DNA of 64,000 nt, taken from positions 1 to 64,000 of the forward strand of contig CAYFOK010000006.1 of NCBI GenBank assembly GCA_964344685.1. The letters run 5' to 3'. The notes beneath the pieces are model-generated. The model did no database searches. It was not told the DNA's origin and saw only the letters and a list, made by a program, of their open reading frames with translations. Positions 46,236 to 54,969 of this stretch are shown here, one piece after another (position 1 is the first letter of the stretch; the number at the start of each line of letters is the position of its first letter). The position numbers and the translations under genes were made by a program. Source of the stretch: Scalindua sp964344685 (lineage in GTDB: Bacteria > Planctomycetota > Brocadiia > Brocadiales > Scalinduaceae).

Positions 46236-47036
46236 TTATTCAGCATGTTCACTAGTTGATTTCTTTTCTCCAAGTGACTTAACATAATGCACCATACACC
46301 ATCGGTCTTCATCTGACAGTTCATTGGCAAAAGATGGCATTGGTGTACCGTTCATACCTGTTGTAAATCTCATATAGATATCCCGATTTGTTGCTCCGCC
46401 TTTAAACTTACCAGCAAGTGTAAAATTATAGGCTTGAATCGGTATTTCCCATTCGTCTTCAAGGTCATAGCTACTAGGGCCATCTCCCTCTCCTGTCTCA
46501 CCATGACATTTCCAGCACTCTTTCTGCTGAAAAAGCTCCTTGCCTCTCGCAATTGTCTTCTGTGTTGACCTCAACTCTGGCCCTACAACCACTGACGGCT
46601 CTGGTTCTCTGTACTGCCATGCTTCAGAAAAACTCTTAAGCACTGGAAGCAGCGACTTAATCTGGCCTTGATCAAGGATATCCCACGGCATCATAGAAGT
46701 CCCGTGAACACCAACAGAAATTACATGAATAAGATCAGCATCTGTGGGCAATGAGCCCGAAGGGTTGGTACGAATCTTGTATTGACCCTTTGTAAAGTCT
46801 CTGGGTTTTGGATAAAGGGCTCCATATAATGGACCATACCCGTCTCCATCTTCACCGTGACACGGTGCACAGTATTTATTATAAAGGTCCTTTCCTTCAA
46901 GTCTCTCTCCTGCCGATGCTAAATTACCTAGGCACAGCATGGAAACAAAAACAGCAACAATTGCACTGAAAAGAAAGTTCTTCCAGCACAAATTGCTTCT
47001 TCCACTAATTCCTTTCTTACCATTCAAATATGCCAC
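46236..47036 (-). CDS. Dihaem cytochrome c with two class I domains
   Basis: A 266-residue exported protein with an N-terminal signal anchor (FLFSAIVAVFVSMLCLGNLASA) and two tandem class I cytochrome c domains. The haem sites CAPCHGEDGDGYGP and CWKCHGETGEGDGP each have a probable Met ligand (GTSMMPW; GTPMPSF). It probably shuttles electrons to or from the octahaem cytochrome encoded 38 bp downstream. The start is a GTG with GGAGG eight bases upstream. Confidence 0.92.
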   Translation of the reverse strand: MAYLNGKKGISGRSNLCWKNFLFSAIVAVFVSMLCLGNLASAGERLEGKDLYNKYCAPCHGEDGDGYGPLYGALYPKPRDFTKGQYKIRTNPSGSLPTDADLIHVISVGVHGTSMMPWDILDQGQIKSLLPVLKSFSEAWQYREPEPSVVVGPELRSTQKTIARGKELFQQKECWKCHGETGEGDGPSSYDLEDEWEIPIQAYNFTLAGKFKGGATNRDIYMRFTTGMNGTPMPSFANELSDEDRWCMVHYVKSLGEKKSTSEHAE

Positions 47037-47672
47037 AGATTATTCCTCCCAAAACTTTAAAAAAACTTATGTCATTAATAAATCGACAAATACATCTATA
47101 CCACACATCTTCACTTTCAATTAATATATCCAGGTACCAGAGTTTTTCACAACGGTGTCTGTGTGGTTTAGCTAAAGAAAAAGGTCTCAAAGATAATTTT
47201 AAGAACTTTGTGAATTCTTTAGTATAATGCTAAATTATAACATGTTCATATTTTTTTTAAACTACAAAAAAAGCGTCATTAATATCACTAATATAATAAA
47301 CAATCAACTGCAATCAGGACATGAGATACCCACCGAAGCGATACCACATCCACACATCATATCATGAATAGGAACTGTCCAGCCCCTCTTTGAGAGGAGA
47401 AATACCTTCCTTTGCACGTAATGATAGGCACCATAATTTAAGCGGTTACATGGTTACCAGCTATATCAGTAACTGTACATACTCTAGCCTAAATCACGGC
47501 TCATGAATTGCGGTTGATACAAGACAAACCGAAAACAATCTTTGAAGAATTCAAAAAAAGTAACAAACCTAAGCTATTAAATAAGCTAAATTGTACTACA
47601 ATTCTAATAAAAAACTCTATCTACCAGCAAGCGCAATGCTTCTTCTTAAGCTATTTTATTTTGTTATTACAA
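47037..47672. other. 636-bp gene-free stretch
   Basis: This AT-rich gap must carry the promoter of the dihaem/octahaem cytochrome operon. I see no clear -35/-10 pair and no gene on either strand. A small CCTCT/AGAGG hairpin occurs near 47383-47395. Confidence 0.4.
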
Positions 47673-48017
47673 CTACGACCCTTTGGATTTAAGCTTTTCA
47701 ATTTGTTCTGTAAGTTGTCTATTTTTATTTTTCAAATCGACATTCTCTGCTCTCAGAACCGCTGCAGCTTTCTCTGCTTCATCCTTTAGCCTGACAGCGT
47801 CTTCAACCAGTTTTTTAGCCTCTTCTGCCGAACCAAAAGCTTTCATAACTCTTTTTTCCATATTTTCAGCAAATGTTTTTTCCCTGACAAAACCGGCATC
47901 CTTCATGTCGTTGTATTTGTTAATCATCTTAACTGTAAATCCAACATCCAAAAACAGTATCAGCAGAATGATAGTCTTCGCATTAACTGAAAGACCTTTA
48001 GAGCTTTCATTACTCAT
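47673..48017 (-). CDS. Small membrane-anchored coiled-coil protein
   Basis: A 114-residue protein with one N-terminal transmembrane helix (TIILLILFLDVGFTVKMI) and a long Lys/Glu/Ala-rich coiled coil (about 55-112). No domain is recognised. It lies 104 bp after the dCache-PAS sensor on the same strand, so it could be a partner of that output-less sensor. Its strong compositional pattern supports it as a real gene. Confidence 0.7.
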   Translation of the reverse strand: MSNESSKGLSVNAKTIILLILFLDVGFTVKMINKYNDMKDAGFVREKTFAENMEKRVMKAFGSAEEAKKLVEDAVRLKDEAEKAAAVLRAENVDLKNKNRQLTEQIEKLKSKGS

Positions 48018-48121
48018 AATTTCCTACTCCTTAGTTTAGTGTAGTGTTATTTACAATTTAAATTCGTTGATAAAAACAAACTTCTTATATAATTTGCCTA
48101 TATCCTTACGGCATACACCAT

Positions 48122-49696
48122 TCAACTCTTATCGCTCTGACTTTTTCTGGATCTCTTTTGCTGATCATCTTCCTTTTTCTTTCGAACGCTAATATCCCTA
48201 ATCACACCTTCGATGCGAACAGGTTTTCCCTTTTCGTCTTTCACCATATTTGACGTACGTTCAGTGTAAAATTTCTCTCCATTTTTGTTTACACAATAGG
48301 ATGTAAAATCTTTCCAGACACCTTCCTTTTCCAGCTTATCTACCAGCTTTTTCCTATCAGCCTGATCGACATATATATCTTTTACCTTTGTCCCCTCCAT
48401 CTCTTCAGGTGATTCATAACCAAACATCTCAGCACAAGACTGATTTACCCATGTAAACTTACCTTCAACTCCTGGCTCGCATTGATAAATGCCTGCCTGG
48501 AGAGCATTAAACAGCTCTCTATAAGCGGCTTCAGAATCCACGATCTCTTTTGTCTTATTATCCAAGGCTTCTGCCATAGTATTAAAAGAGGTTGCCAGAA
48601 CACCAAGCTCATCTCCTCTTTCTATATTTACACGCTGAGCCAGGTCTCCCGAAGACAGCTTTTCAGTAGCTTCGGTTAACTCAACTATAGGAGCTGATAT
48701 TTTTTTACCAACAACGTACGCAAAAAATACAATCGGAAATGCAATTCCAAACAGCAATACCCAACCAAGGGTATTGAGGTTATACGCAACGCCATAAACT
48801 TCAGCCTTGTCTATCTCCGTAACCACGCCCCAGTCAAGTTCAGGCAGCCAGCGCCATACCCCCAACACGGATATACCGGCATAATCCTTATAGCCTTTTG
48901 AACTGGAACCATCTTTGCCTTTAAGAACCTGGTTAACAGAATAGGTTAACTTTCCATTATCAGGATTAACAACCTTCAACTCCAAAGCGCTCCTTACCTT
49001 AATCGCCCCGGTTTTCTTTAAGTCTTTGCTAAATCTGGATTCAGTAAGCATGTATCCCTCTTTACCGACAAGGAACGTCTCACCTGTTTTTCCGAACCTT
49101 TGACTTTGCAGCAAATTACTCAAGGTAGCAACATGAATCCTGAAGGCAACAACTCCAACTACAGTGTCACCATCTTTTAACGGAGCAGATACGAACATTG
49201 TAGGCAAACCTACTTCCTTCTCATCAAATTCATTCGTAAGTGAGATTTCAGATGGTATTATGCTTGTTGCGAATGGACTCCCCCTCATAGATTGCTGGAA
49301 AAAATCTCTGCCAGAAAGATCGGCCCCTACATTCTCTTCTGACGTAGCAAGTGTAACTATTCCATCTGTGTTGCATACAAACGCGCCCTTATAACCATAT
49401 TCCGCGACAATCAGCTCCAAATATTCTGTAGCCTCACTATCATCTCCTCCTGCACTCTTCATACTATTAGCAATATATGGATTGTTCGCAACAACTATAA
49501 CATCTGTCTTTCTTTCCTTCATCCATGAGGACACAATGTCTGCCTGCTTGTTACCTACAGTTTCGAGATTATCCATAATTACCGTCTTAAGATCAGACTG
49601 TATTTTCGGATATGCGATAATCCTAAGCAAAACAAACGGTAAAAGAGTGAAGAAAATCAGCATTAATATGATGTAATTTTTAATCGATATTTTCAT
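48122..49696 (-). CDS. dCache-HAMP-PAS membrane sensor without an output domain
   Basis: A 524-residue sensor: TM1 (YIILMLIFFTLLPFVLL), a dCache_1 periplasmic domain (about 35-310, ending LDWGVVTEIDKAEVYG), TM2 (VLLFGIAFPIVFFAYVV), HAMP (KKISAPIVELTEATEKLSSG..DELGVLATSFNTMAEAL) and one PAS domain (about 388-505). It then stops with a charged tail. No kinase, GGDEF, EAL or methyl-accepting domain follows, on this or any other frame in the next 100 bp. It probably signals through a separate partner. Its position in the nitrogen island suggests a role sensing a small nitrogen compound, but that is inference. Confidence 0.88.
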   Translation of the reverse strand: MKISIKNYIILMLIFFTLLPFVLLRIIAYPKIQSDLKTVIMDNLETVGNKQADIVSSWMKERKTDVIVVANNPYIANSMKSAGGDDSEATEYLELIVAEYGYKGAFVCNTDGIVTLATSEENVGADLSGRDFFQQSMRGSPFATSIIPSEISLTNEFDEKEVGLPTMFVSAPLKDGDTVVGVVAFRIHVATLSNLLQSQRFGKTGETFLVGKEGYMLTESRFSKDLKKTGAIKVRSALELKVVNPDNGKLTYSVNQVLKGKDGSSSKGYKDYAGISVLGVWRWLPELDWGVVTEIDKAEVYGVAYNLNTLGWVLLFGIAFPIVFFAYVVGKKISAPIVELTEATEKLSSGDLAQRVNIERGDELGVLATSFNTMAEALDNKTKEIVDSEAAYRELFNALQAGIYQCEPGVEGKFTWVNQSCAEMFGYESPEEMEGTKVKDIYVDQADRKKLVDKLEKEGVWKDFTSYCVNKNGEKFYTERTSNMVKDEKGKPVRIEGVIRDISVRKKKEDDQQKRSRKSQSDKS

Positions 49697-49957
49697 TATT
49701 TTTCTCCATAAAATGCATATTTATAATTTTCCATTGAGACTCAAGAGCGTTTTGCCAGTCTGTAGATAAAACATTCAAGCTCTATATTGGTGCACTCCTG
49801 ATCCTAATTAATTACAACGCATTAAACAAAAACAGCCATAATAATTAATTTATTATCAGGAAATAAATTGTCACTCTCAATCAAAAAAACAACCCAACTA
49901 CATCATGCTTGACAACTTGAACGGAATAGAAATTCACAGATAGCGTTATAAGCTATA

Positions 49958-50473
49958 TCACCACCAGGCTACAGGATAGTCCCTTTTGCCCATTCTATTT
50001 ATAATAATAGCAGTTATTACCAGAATAAATGCACCAAGAAGTACAGGGTTTAGGATATACCAGTAATCGTGGCCTAAACCACCGGTCTGAATAGCCACGT
50101 ATGCAGTAGCACCTGCAGGGGGATGAACCGAATAAGTTACTGTCATGAAGATGAGTGCCAGAGTAACACCGAGTGCAAGCGACCACCATGAGAGGCCAAA
50201 AAAATCATATATTGCGACACCCATCAATGCACCAAGAAAATGCCCTAACAGAACATTTCTTGGTTGTGCCAGCGGGGCCTTGTAGGCACCATAAACTAAA
50301 ACGGCAGTCGCACCAAATGGTCCTAACAGCAGGGGGCATTTCCACTTAAAAGCAAGGAACGCCGTAAGCGCGATACCAACCATGGATCCTACAAAAGTAA
50401 TCCACAACACCTTCCATGCAACTGGAGGTTGTGGTGCTCTGGGCAACTCACTAATCTTATTCAATAACGACAT
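49958..50473 (-). CDS. HPP-family membrane protein, candidate nitrite transporter
   Basis: A 171-residue membrane protein with about four helices and the family signatures LLGPFGATAVLVYG and TYSVHPPAGATAYVA. HPP proteins of plant chloroplasts and cyanobacteria transport nitrite. Here the gene lies downstream of an FNT-type nitrite channel, separated by a hairpin, supporting a shared substrate. Length is normal for the single-domain form. Confidence 0.88.
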   Translation of the reverse strand: MSLLNKISELPRAPQPPVAWKVLWITFVGSMVGIALTAFLAFKWKCPLLLGPFGATAVLVYGAYKAPLAQPRNVLLGHFLGALMGVAIYDFFGLSWWSLALGVTLALIFMTVTYSVHPPAGATAYVAIQTGGLGHDYWYILNPVLLGAFILVITAIIINRMGKRDYPVAWW

Positions 50474-50571
50474 AGCTCTATTCTCCCCATGAAGATATTT
50501 GTTTAAAAATATACAGGTTTAAATAAAAACGCCATACTTACTTTAATTAAGCCCCATCTTGAGAAAATACA

Positions 50572-50632
50572 TCTGCGACTTTCCTTCAAGTTTAAGGGCA
50601 GTAAAGCCCTAAGCCTGAAGGGGAGTCGCAGA
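50572..50632. repeat. 61-nt interrupted hairpin between the FNT and HPP genes
   Basis: TCTGCGACT (50572-50580) and AGTCGCAGA (50624-50632) are perfectly complementary and enclose further pairing (CCTTCA with TGAAGG; AGGGC with GCCCT) around an AGTAAA loop, giving a near-continuous stem of about 27 pairs. A second, small hairpin (TTGAGC-GTTT-GCTCAA, 50645-50660) follows. No T-run follows either arm. It may tune expression between the two transport genes or be a dispersed repeat element. Confidence 0.7.
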
Positions 50633-50736
50633 ACATTGACACGATTGAGCGTTTGCTCAACCGCACCAATGCACCTGCGTATATTACTGACTGAAACAAG
50701 GTGCAAAAAATATTACCCCACTTCAGTCCCAAAAAA

Positions 50737-51651
50737 CTATCCCTGTCGAGATGAACTTGGAAGCACCTCAACAATCGTGTTGTCATTTTCATCTATACCA
50801 ACTACTTCACCCCCTGGTATTGCACCTTGTGTAGGATCTACAAGACTTCTAGACCTTCCACCATCACCACCAGGTACTAATTGCTCATCAGGTGCCCATG
50901 TGGCGAACCAGTAAGCCACACCAATCAACATTCCACCTATGATGTTACCAGCAGTTGCCGCAGACATGTTCCATGCGAAACCTCCGCATGTAACATTTGC
51001 AGGATGAGCTGTCATCAGAGATGCACCAAATATAGTCATATTGGCGATACAATGCTCAAAACCACAAGCGATAAATGCATATAGACACCAGAATATCAGG
51101 AATATCCTAGCAGCCTCATTCTTAGCCTTTGCTGACATCCATACAGCCAAACATACAAGCATATTACAGAGAATACCACGGCAAAACAGGAACCACCAGG
51201 GCCCGTTCATTTTGGCACCGGCAACCTTACCAATAAACTTACCGGTAACATTTCCATCTGCCAATCCTGTATTTGCATAGATAAGCGCCAACAGCAACGC
51301 ACCGGCGAGATTTGCAAACCAGCAAATAAACCATAGCCAGATCATCCAACCCACACCTGTTTTCCCTCTAAGGCAACCAATCAACATTACCATATTGTTA
51401 CCTGTAAATAATTCGGAACCAGCAAAGACAACGAGTGTCAGGGCGATACCAAATGAACAACCCATGACCATCTTGACGGCTACTGACTTGGCAGAAGCAA
51501 ACTGAGCTCCAACCGTAAATATGAGAAGAATACCAAGCCCGATGTACATACCTGCAAGCATTGAGAGAACCCAATACTGCCCGAATTTGTTTCTAATCAT
51601 ATCCTCTTTCGCGATAGCCGCACCTGTAAACGTATCAACTGTTGCTTTCAT
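50737..51651 (-). CDS. FocA/NirC-family formate/nitrite channel
   Basis: A 304-residue pentameric-channel protein. Helices with FAGSELFTGNNMVML (the omega-loop helix break), GALLLALIYANTG, and CGFEHCIANMTIFG (the conserved central His in EHCIANM) are diagnostic. The C-terminal extension of about 40 residues (DEQLVPGGDGGRSRSL..) is longer than in E. coli FocA. In anammox bacteria such channels are thought to import nitrite. AAAGGGGGGGG (8 G) serves as the ribosome-binding site. A ten-G tract lies further upstream. Confidence 0.95.
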   Translation of the reverse strand: MKATVDTFTGAAIAKEDMIRNKFGQYWVLSMLAGMYIGLGILLIFTVGAQFASAKSVAVKMVMGCSFGIALTLVVFAGSELFTGNNMVMLIGCLRGKTGVGWMIWLWFICWFANLAGALLLALIYANTGLADGNVTGKFIGKVAGAKMNGPWWFLFCRGILCNMLVCLAVWMSAKAKNEAARIFLIFWCLYAFIACGFEHCIANMTIFGASLMTAHPANVTCGGFAWNMSAATAGNIIGGMLIGVAYWFATWAPDEQLVPGGDGGRSRSLVDPTQGAIPGGEVVGIDENDNTIVEVLPSSSRQG

Positions 51652-51659
51652 TAACTATT

Positions 51660-51734
51660 CCCCCCCCTTTCAAGATAGGAACGCAAAAATAAAATTTCGT
51701 AATATAATAAGAAGGCCTTCCTTACCCCCCCCCC
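51660..51734 (-). promoter_or_regulatory. Two poly-G tracts in the leader of the nitrite channel gene
   Basis: On the minus strand a G8 run (51660-51667) overlaps the Shine-Dalgarno site of the FNT gene. A G10 run (51725-51734) lies about 75 bases upstream, next to a GAAGGCCTTC palindrome (51711-51720). Both are far longer than expected in a genome this AT-rich. Length changes in such tracts can alter ribosome binding or promoter spacing. Confidence 0.65.
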
Positions 51735-52485
51735 ATATTACACCAATAAAATAAAGAGCCTGCTAAAGCCCTAAAAAGCCGATTTTAATATTGCCTATGC
51801 AATATAGCGCAGTAATGGTTAAAGCAATTGCGGTACCAAAACCATTTAAAGGAAAAACCAACATTTATTGCCTACATAAGCACTGATACAGACAGTAGAT
51901 AGGCGCATGAGACCAATGTTGCGCTATTTGGGAAACAAAAACCATAATTGACAAAATGTCAATTCGCAAATGGAACGTAATTTTTTTATAGACATAATGT
52001 CTTTACAGAATGTATATAAAAGTTAAGTATGTAAATTCGAGATATTTTGAAAAGAATAAGGACGGGGCAGGCAAAAACAGCTTATTTAAAAAAACTGAAT
52101 TCGGGACAATTACATCGCTTACTGCCTTTCAAAAAAGCACTTCGACGTAACCATTTTACACAAAATTTATCAGCCAACTGTTCAGGTTTTATTTTTAGTG
52201 ATACTTAGATAATTGGCACAGGGAGTGGAATTTTTAGCAAAAAGCAGGTAAAGGTGAAAAAGTTTTTGTTGTTTGCGAGCAGTTTAAAAGACCTTTTATT
52301 TAGTAAAACCCAGCCTAAGGAAACTTACAACAAAAGGCCAAAAACAACTTTTTGTAGCAAATTTAAATAACTTTTGATATTAAATAAACAAAAAAAAGAC
52401 TTATAACTTTTAATCATTAAAAATAACAACCTAGCGCTACTCTCAAGGGTGCTTCAGCTATAATATTATTATTTCGCCTTAAGTC
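51735..52485. other. 750-bp gene-free stretch upstream of the FNT gene
   Basis: No gene was found. It holds two palindromes described separately and strongly AT-rich sequence. It would contain the FNT promoter (minus strand) and the 3' end of the CBS gene's transcript. Confidence 0.45.
51946..52002 (-). promoter_or_regulatory. Pair of palindromes sharing a GACA..TGTC core
   Basis: AATTGACA-AAA-TGTCAATT (51946-51964) is perfect with 8-bp arms; AGACAT-A-ATGTCT (51990-52002) is perfect with 6-bp arms. They share the GACA..TGTC core and lie 26 bp apart, about 300 bp upstream of the FNT start. The outer TTGAC..GTCAA recalls Crp/Fnr-type sites but with a spacer of five rather than four. I treat them as candidate operators. 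Confidence 0.5.
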
Positions 52486-52920
52486 TCACAAACCACCTGC
52501 GATGTAATTTTCAAGCTGTTTAATGGTAAATTCTTTATCAACAATGTACTGTTTCACAACATCACCGATACTTACAATACCAATCAGCTTCTCCCCATCA
52601 AGCACAGGCAAATGACGCGTACGCTTGTCTGTTATCAAAGCCATACAGTCGTTCAGCGTCTGTTCCGGACGAACATAGCACGGGTTTGGATTCATCAGGT
52701 CTTTGACCAATGTATCCTTAGACGATTTCCCTTTCAGAACAATGTTCCTCGCATAATCACGTTCGGAAAATAGCCCTACAACTTTTTCACCCTCAACGAC
52801 CACTAGCGCACCGAGGTCTTTTTCTGCCATAATTTCTAAAGCTCTGTACACCGTATCCTGAGGTGTAATTGTCAGGATACCAGTAGCCTTCTCCTTCAGT
52901 ATCTCTTTTACCGTAATCAT
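52486..52920 (-). CDS. Two-CBS-domain protein
   Basis: A 144-residue cytosolic protein made of a CBS pair: DTVYRALEIMAEKDLGALVVVEGEKVVGLFSERDYAR and LNDCMALITDKRTRHLPVLDGEKLIGIVSIGDVVK. CBS pairs bind adenine nucleotides and regulate partner enzymes or transporters. It lies between an octahaem cytochrome gene and the FNT channel on the same strand; it may sense energy status for one of them. AAAAGGA precedes the ATG at a short distance. Confidence 0.92.
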   Translation of the reverse strand: MITVKEILKEKATGILTITPQDTVYRALEIMAEKDLGALVVVEGEKVVGLFSERDYARNIVLKGKSSKDTLVKDLMNPNPCYVRPEQTLNDCMALITDKRTRHLPVLDGEKLIGIVSIGDVVKQYIVDKEFTIKQLENYIAGGL

Positions 52921-53192
52921 GATATAATCCTTTTCTCCTATTATAAGATTTTTACCTAGCTTTCAAGTTGATCTGGCAAACGACATATGCCTGCAAAAGC
53001 CAAATCATCATCTACGCTCAAGTTGACCGTGAATCAGTATAATAATGACTGTCTATTCCATGTTCAAGTATTAAATCTTCAGTATAGTACTAAAATCGGG
53101 GTTTTCTGCCCGGAAACTCAAGTTTTTAGTAAAAAAAATCAAAATGGTAGCAAATAGAGGCCTGAAGACTATAACGTTTCGGTCTCATTACA

Positions 53193-54764
53193 TCACTCTT
53201 TCCTCTTCCAGCCTAGCAGCAAATCAGTATACTCACCATGCTTCCAGAAAGAGTATGCCTGATGCTTGATTCCAATTTTTTCTTCTATCTCTGCAAAGCG
53301 CTTCAGCTTGCTTGCCTCATCTTTAATCATAATAAGCCATCGGTCCTGAGCCCATTCCCAATACCCATAAACAGGGCTGTAATATGCATTGTGAGACTTG
53401 GCCTTAAAAATTGCATCAATTATATCCACCAGCATTTCATAAGCCAGCCGCTCTATATTAGACACGTTATATTTTCTCACCTCTCCCTTTCCCGGCAACA
53501 GGCTGAAAACATTGTGTCCGGTAGAATCTGGTGCAAGGTCTGCAGGCATTGGATCTATCAGATTGTGATTGTACAAATCCATCACAATGCGCATTGCCTC
53601 ACGGTATTTAACAAAACTGAGTTTAACCGCTTCATCCATTGCCTCTAAATGGTCCCTTGCGAACCGGGGCGAATGGCAATCCTTACAGACCGTAATCCAT
53701 GCATCTCTTGTCGCCTTGTACTTATCTGCTCCTCTATCTACAAGAGAAGTACCCATGAATGTATAAACTGTAGAAGAACTGATAACATTATGGTCCCCTT
53801 TAGGCATATGACAGTATGCACAAGTCGGGACTATGTAGTTTTCCGCATTGAGAGGTTTACTCCAATCCCAGGTCTGCCCTTCTCCCTGGAAAATCATACC
53901 GTGGTATGATTGCATATACATCTCATATTCGTATTGTTCAGGACCGGAGTGACAGACCGCACAGCTGTTTGGCTTTCTTGCTTCAGCTGTAGAAAATCGG
54001 TGTCTTGTGTGACAGCCATCACATCGGTTCTCAACCGCATGACAGCCGAGACAGGCAGCCGCCTCTTCGGCAGGCTTCTCCGTCTGACAACCCAACTCGA
54101 TCAATTCAAGGTGATATGCATTAGCATGCGACCCTTGACCACTTTGACGATGACCTTGTAATTGCTTTTCGTGACATTTACCACAAATATCGTAAGAAGG
54201 CATTTCGAGCTTTTTGTGATTCTTCCCATGACATCTGTCACATCCGACAATATCTTTTCCTTCTGGCGGTCCTGCATGTTTGCTCTGCTTCCATTGTATT
54301 ACAATACCAGGACTCTCTACCATGTGACAGGCGACACACTCTCTATTAGTGAATTCGCCTTCTACAGTACTACCTGGATGAAAAATGCCGCTGTTATAGT
54401 AATGTGCAGGATCGTACCATCGTATCACAGGCAGAAAACTAAAAAGATTTCCGTATGTTCCCTTTCCGGGAAAGAGTTTCTCCGGCCCGGTATAAAAGCT
54501 TGAAAGGCCACCCGCATGGTGAACATTTCCAGAATCATCCGGACCAACTTTTTCTCCCAGGAGCTCGGCCATTTCGTATTGAAACTTCATGCTACCCTGC
54601 ACTGCTCCGGATGCTGACGTTGTATCACCCAAAAGTGTTTCAAGGTTTAACTGGCTGGCCTCTTCTTCTTTTTGTGCAAAAGCAATATTTGAAATATGTA
54701 CAAAAATTATAACAAATATTAAAAGCGTGATGATCGTGAATTGTTTTGTGTTAATATTTAACAT
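53193..54764 (-). CDS. Octahaem hydroxylamine-oxidoreductase-like cytochrome c (paralogue 2)
   Basis: A 523-residue exported cytochrome with an N-terminal signal (FTIITLLIFVIIFVHISNIAFA) and eight CxxCH motifs at C143, 175, 194, 238, 248, 268, 315 and 360. CDGCHTRHRFSTAEARKPNSCAVCHSGPEQ is the HAO-family core. It differs from paralogue 1 at the N-terminus (a long stretch before haem 1) and lacks the Ser-rich tail, so it is another HAO subtype; nitrite-reducing or hydroxylamine-oxidising activity cannot be told by eye. The ATG at 54764, preceded by GGAGG, is chosen over an upstream start nine codons earlier. Confidence 0.92.
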   Translation of the reverse strand: MLNINTKQFTIITLLIFVIIFVHISNIAFAQKEEEASQLNLETLLGDTTSASGAVQGSMKFQYEMAELLGEKVGPDDSGNVHHAGGLSSFYTGPEKLFPGKGTYGNLFSFLPVIRWYDPAHYYNSGIFHPGSTVEGEFTNRECVACHMVESPGIVIQWKQSKHAGPPEGKDIVGCDRCHGKNHKKLEMPSYDICGKCHEKQLQGHRQSGQGSHANAYHLELIELGCQTEKPAEEAAACLGCHAVENRCDGCHTRHRFSTAEARKPNSCAVCHSGPEQYEYEMYMQSYHGMIFQGEGQTWDWSKPLNAENYIVPTCAYCHMPKGDHNVISSSTVYTFMGTSLVDRGADKYKATRDAWITVCKDCHSPRFARDHLEAMDEAVKLSFVKYREAMRIVMDLYNHNLIDPMPADLAPDSTGHNVFSLLPGKGEVRKYNVSNIERLAYEMLVDIIDAIFKAKSHNAYYSPVYGYWEWAQDRWLIMIKDEASKLKRFAEIEEKIGIKHQAYSFWKHGEYTDLLLGWKRKE

Positions 54765-54969
54765 AATTACCTCCATATAATTCAGCTTCAAAGAGTGTTA
54801 AAAAACAACACAAATAAAACGAACAACGCGTAAATTTTAACATAGGATGAAAATAAGTACACTTTTTATTTTGTTTTAATCAACTGATAAACTTTGATAT
54901 ATTGTTGTTTATATACTACCATTAGCTTTATATAAATTTTCCGTATTAACCTGTTGGATATCTTTTTAT

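Noticed and set aside
47508..47789. 93-codon plus-strand reading
   Set aside because: It is mostly antisense to the small coiled-coil protein gene and shows no domain.
50503..50706. 67-codon minus-strand reading between the FNT and HPP genes
   Set aside because: It runs through both hairpins and its composition is that of a structured spacer, not a protein.
51735..52485. Search for a gene or remnant in the 750-bp gap
   Set aside because: Short readings in both strands showed no similarity to a family I know.
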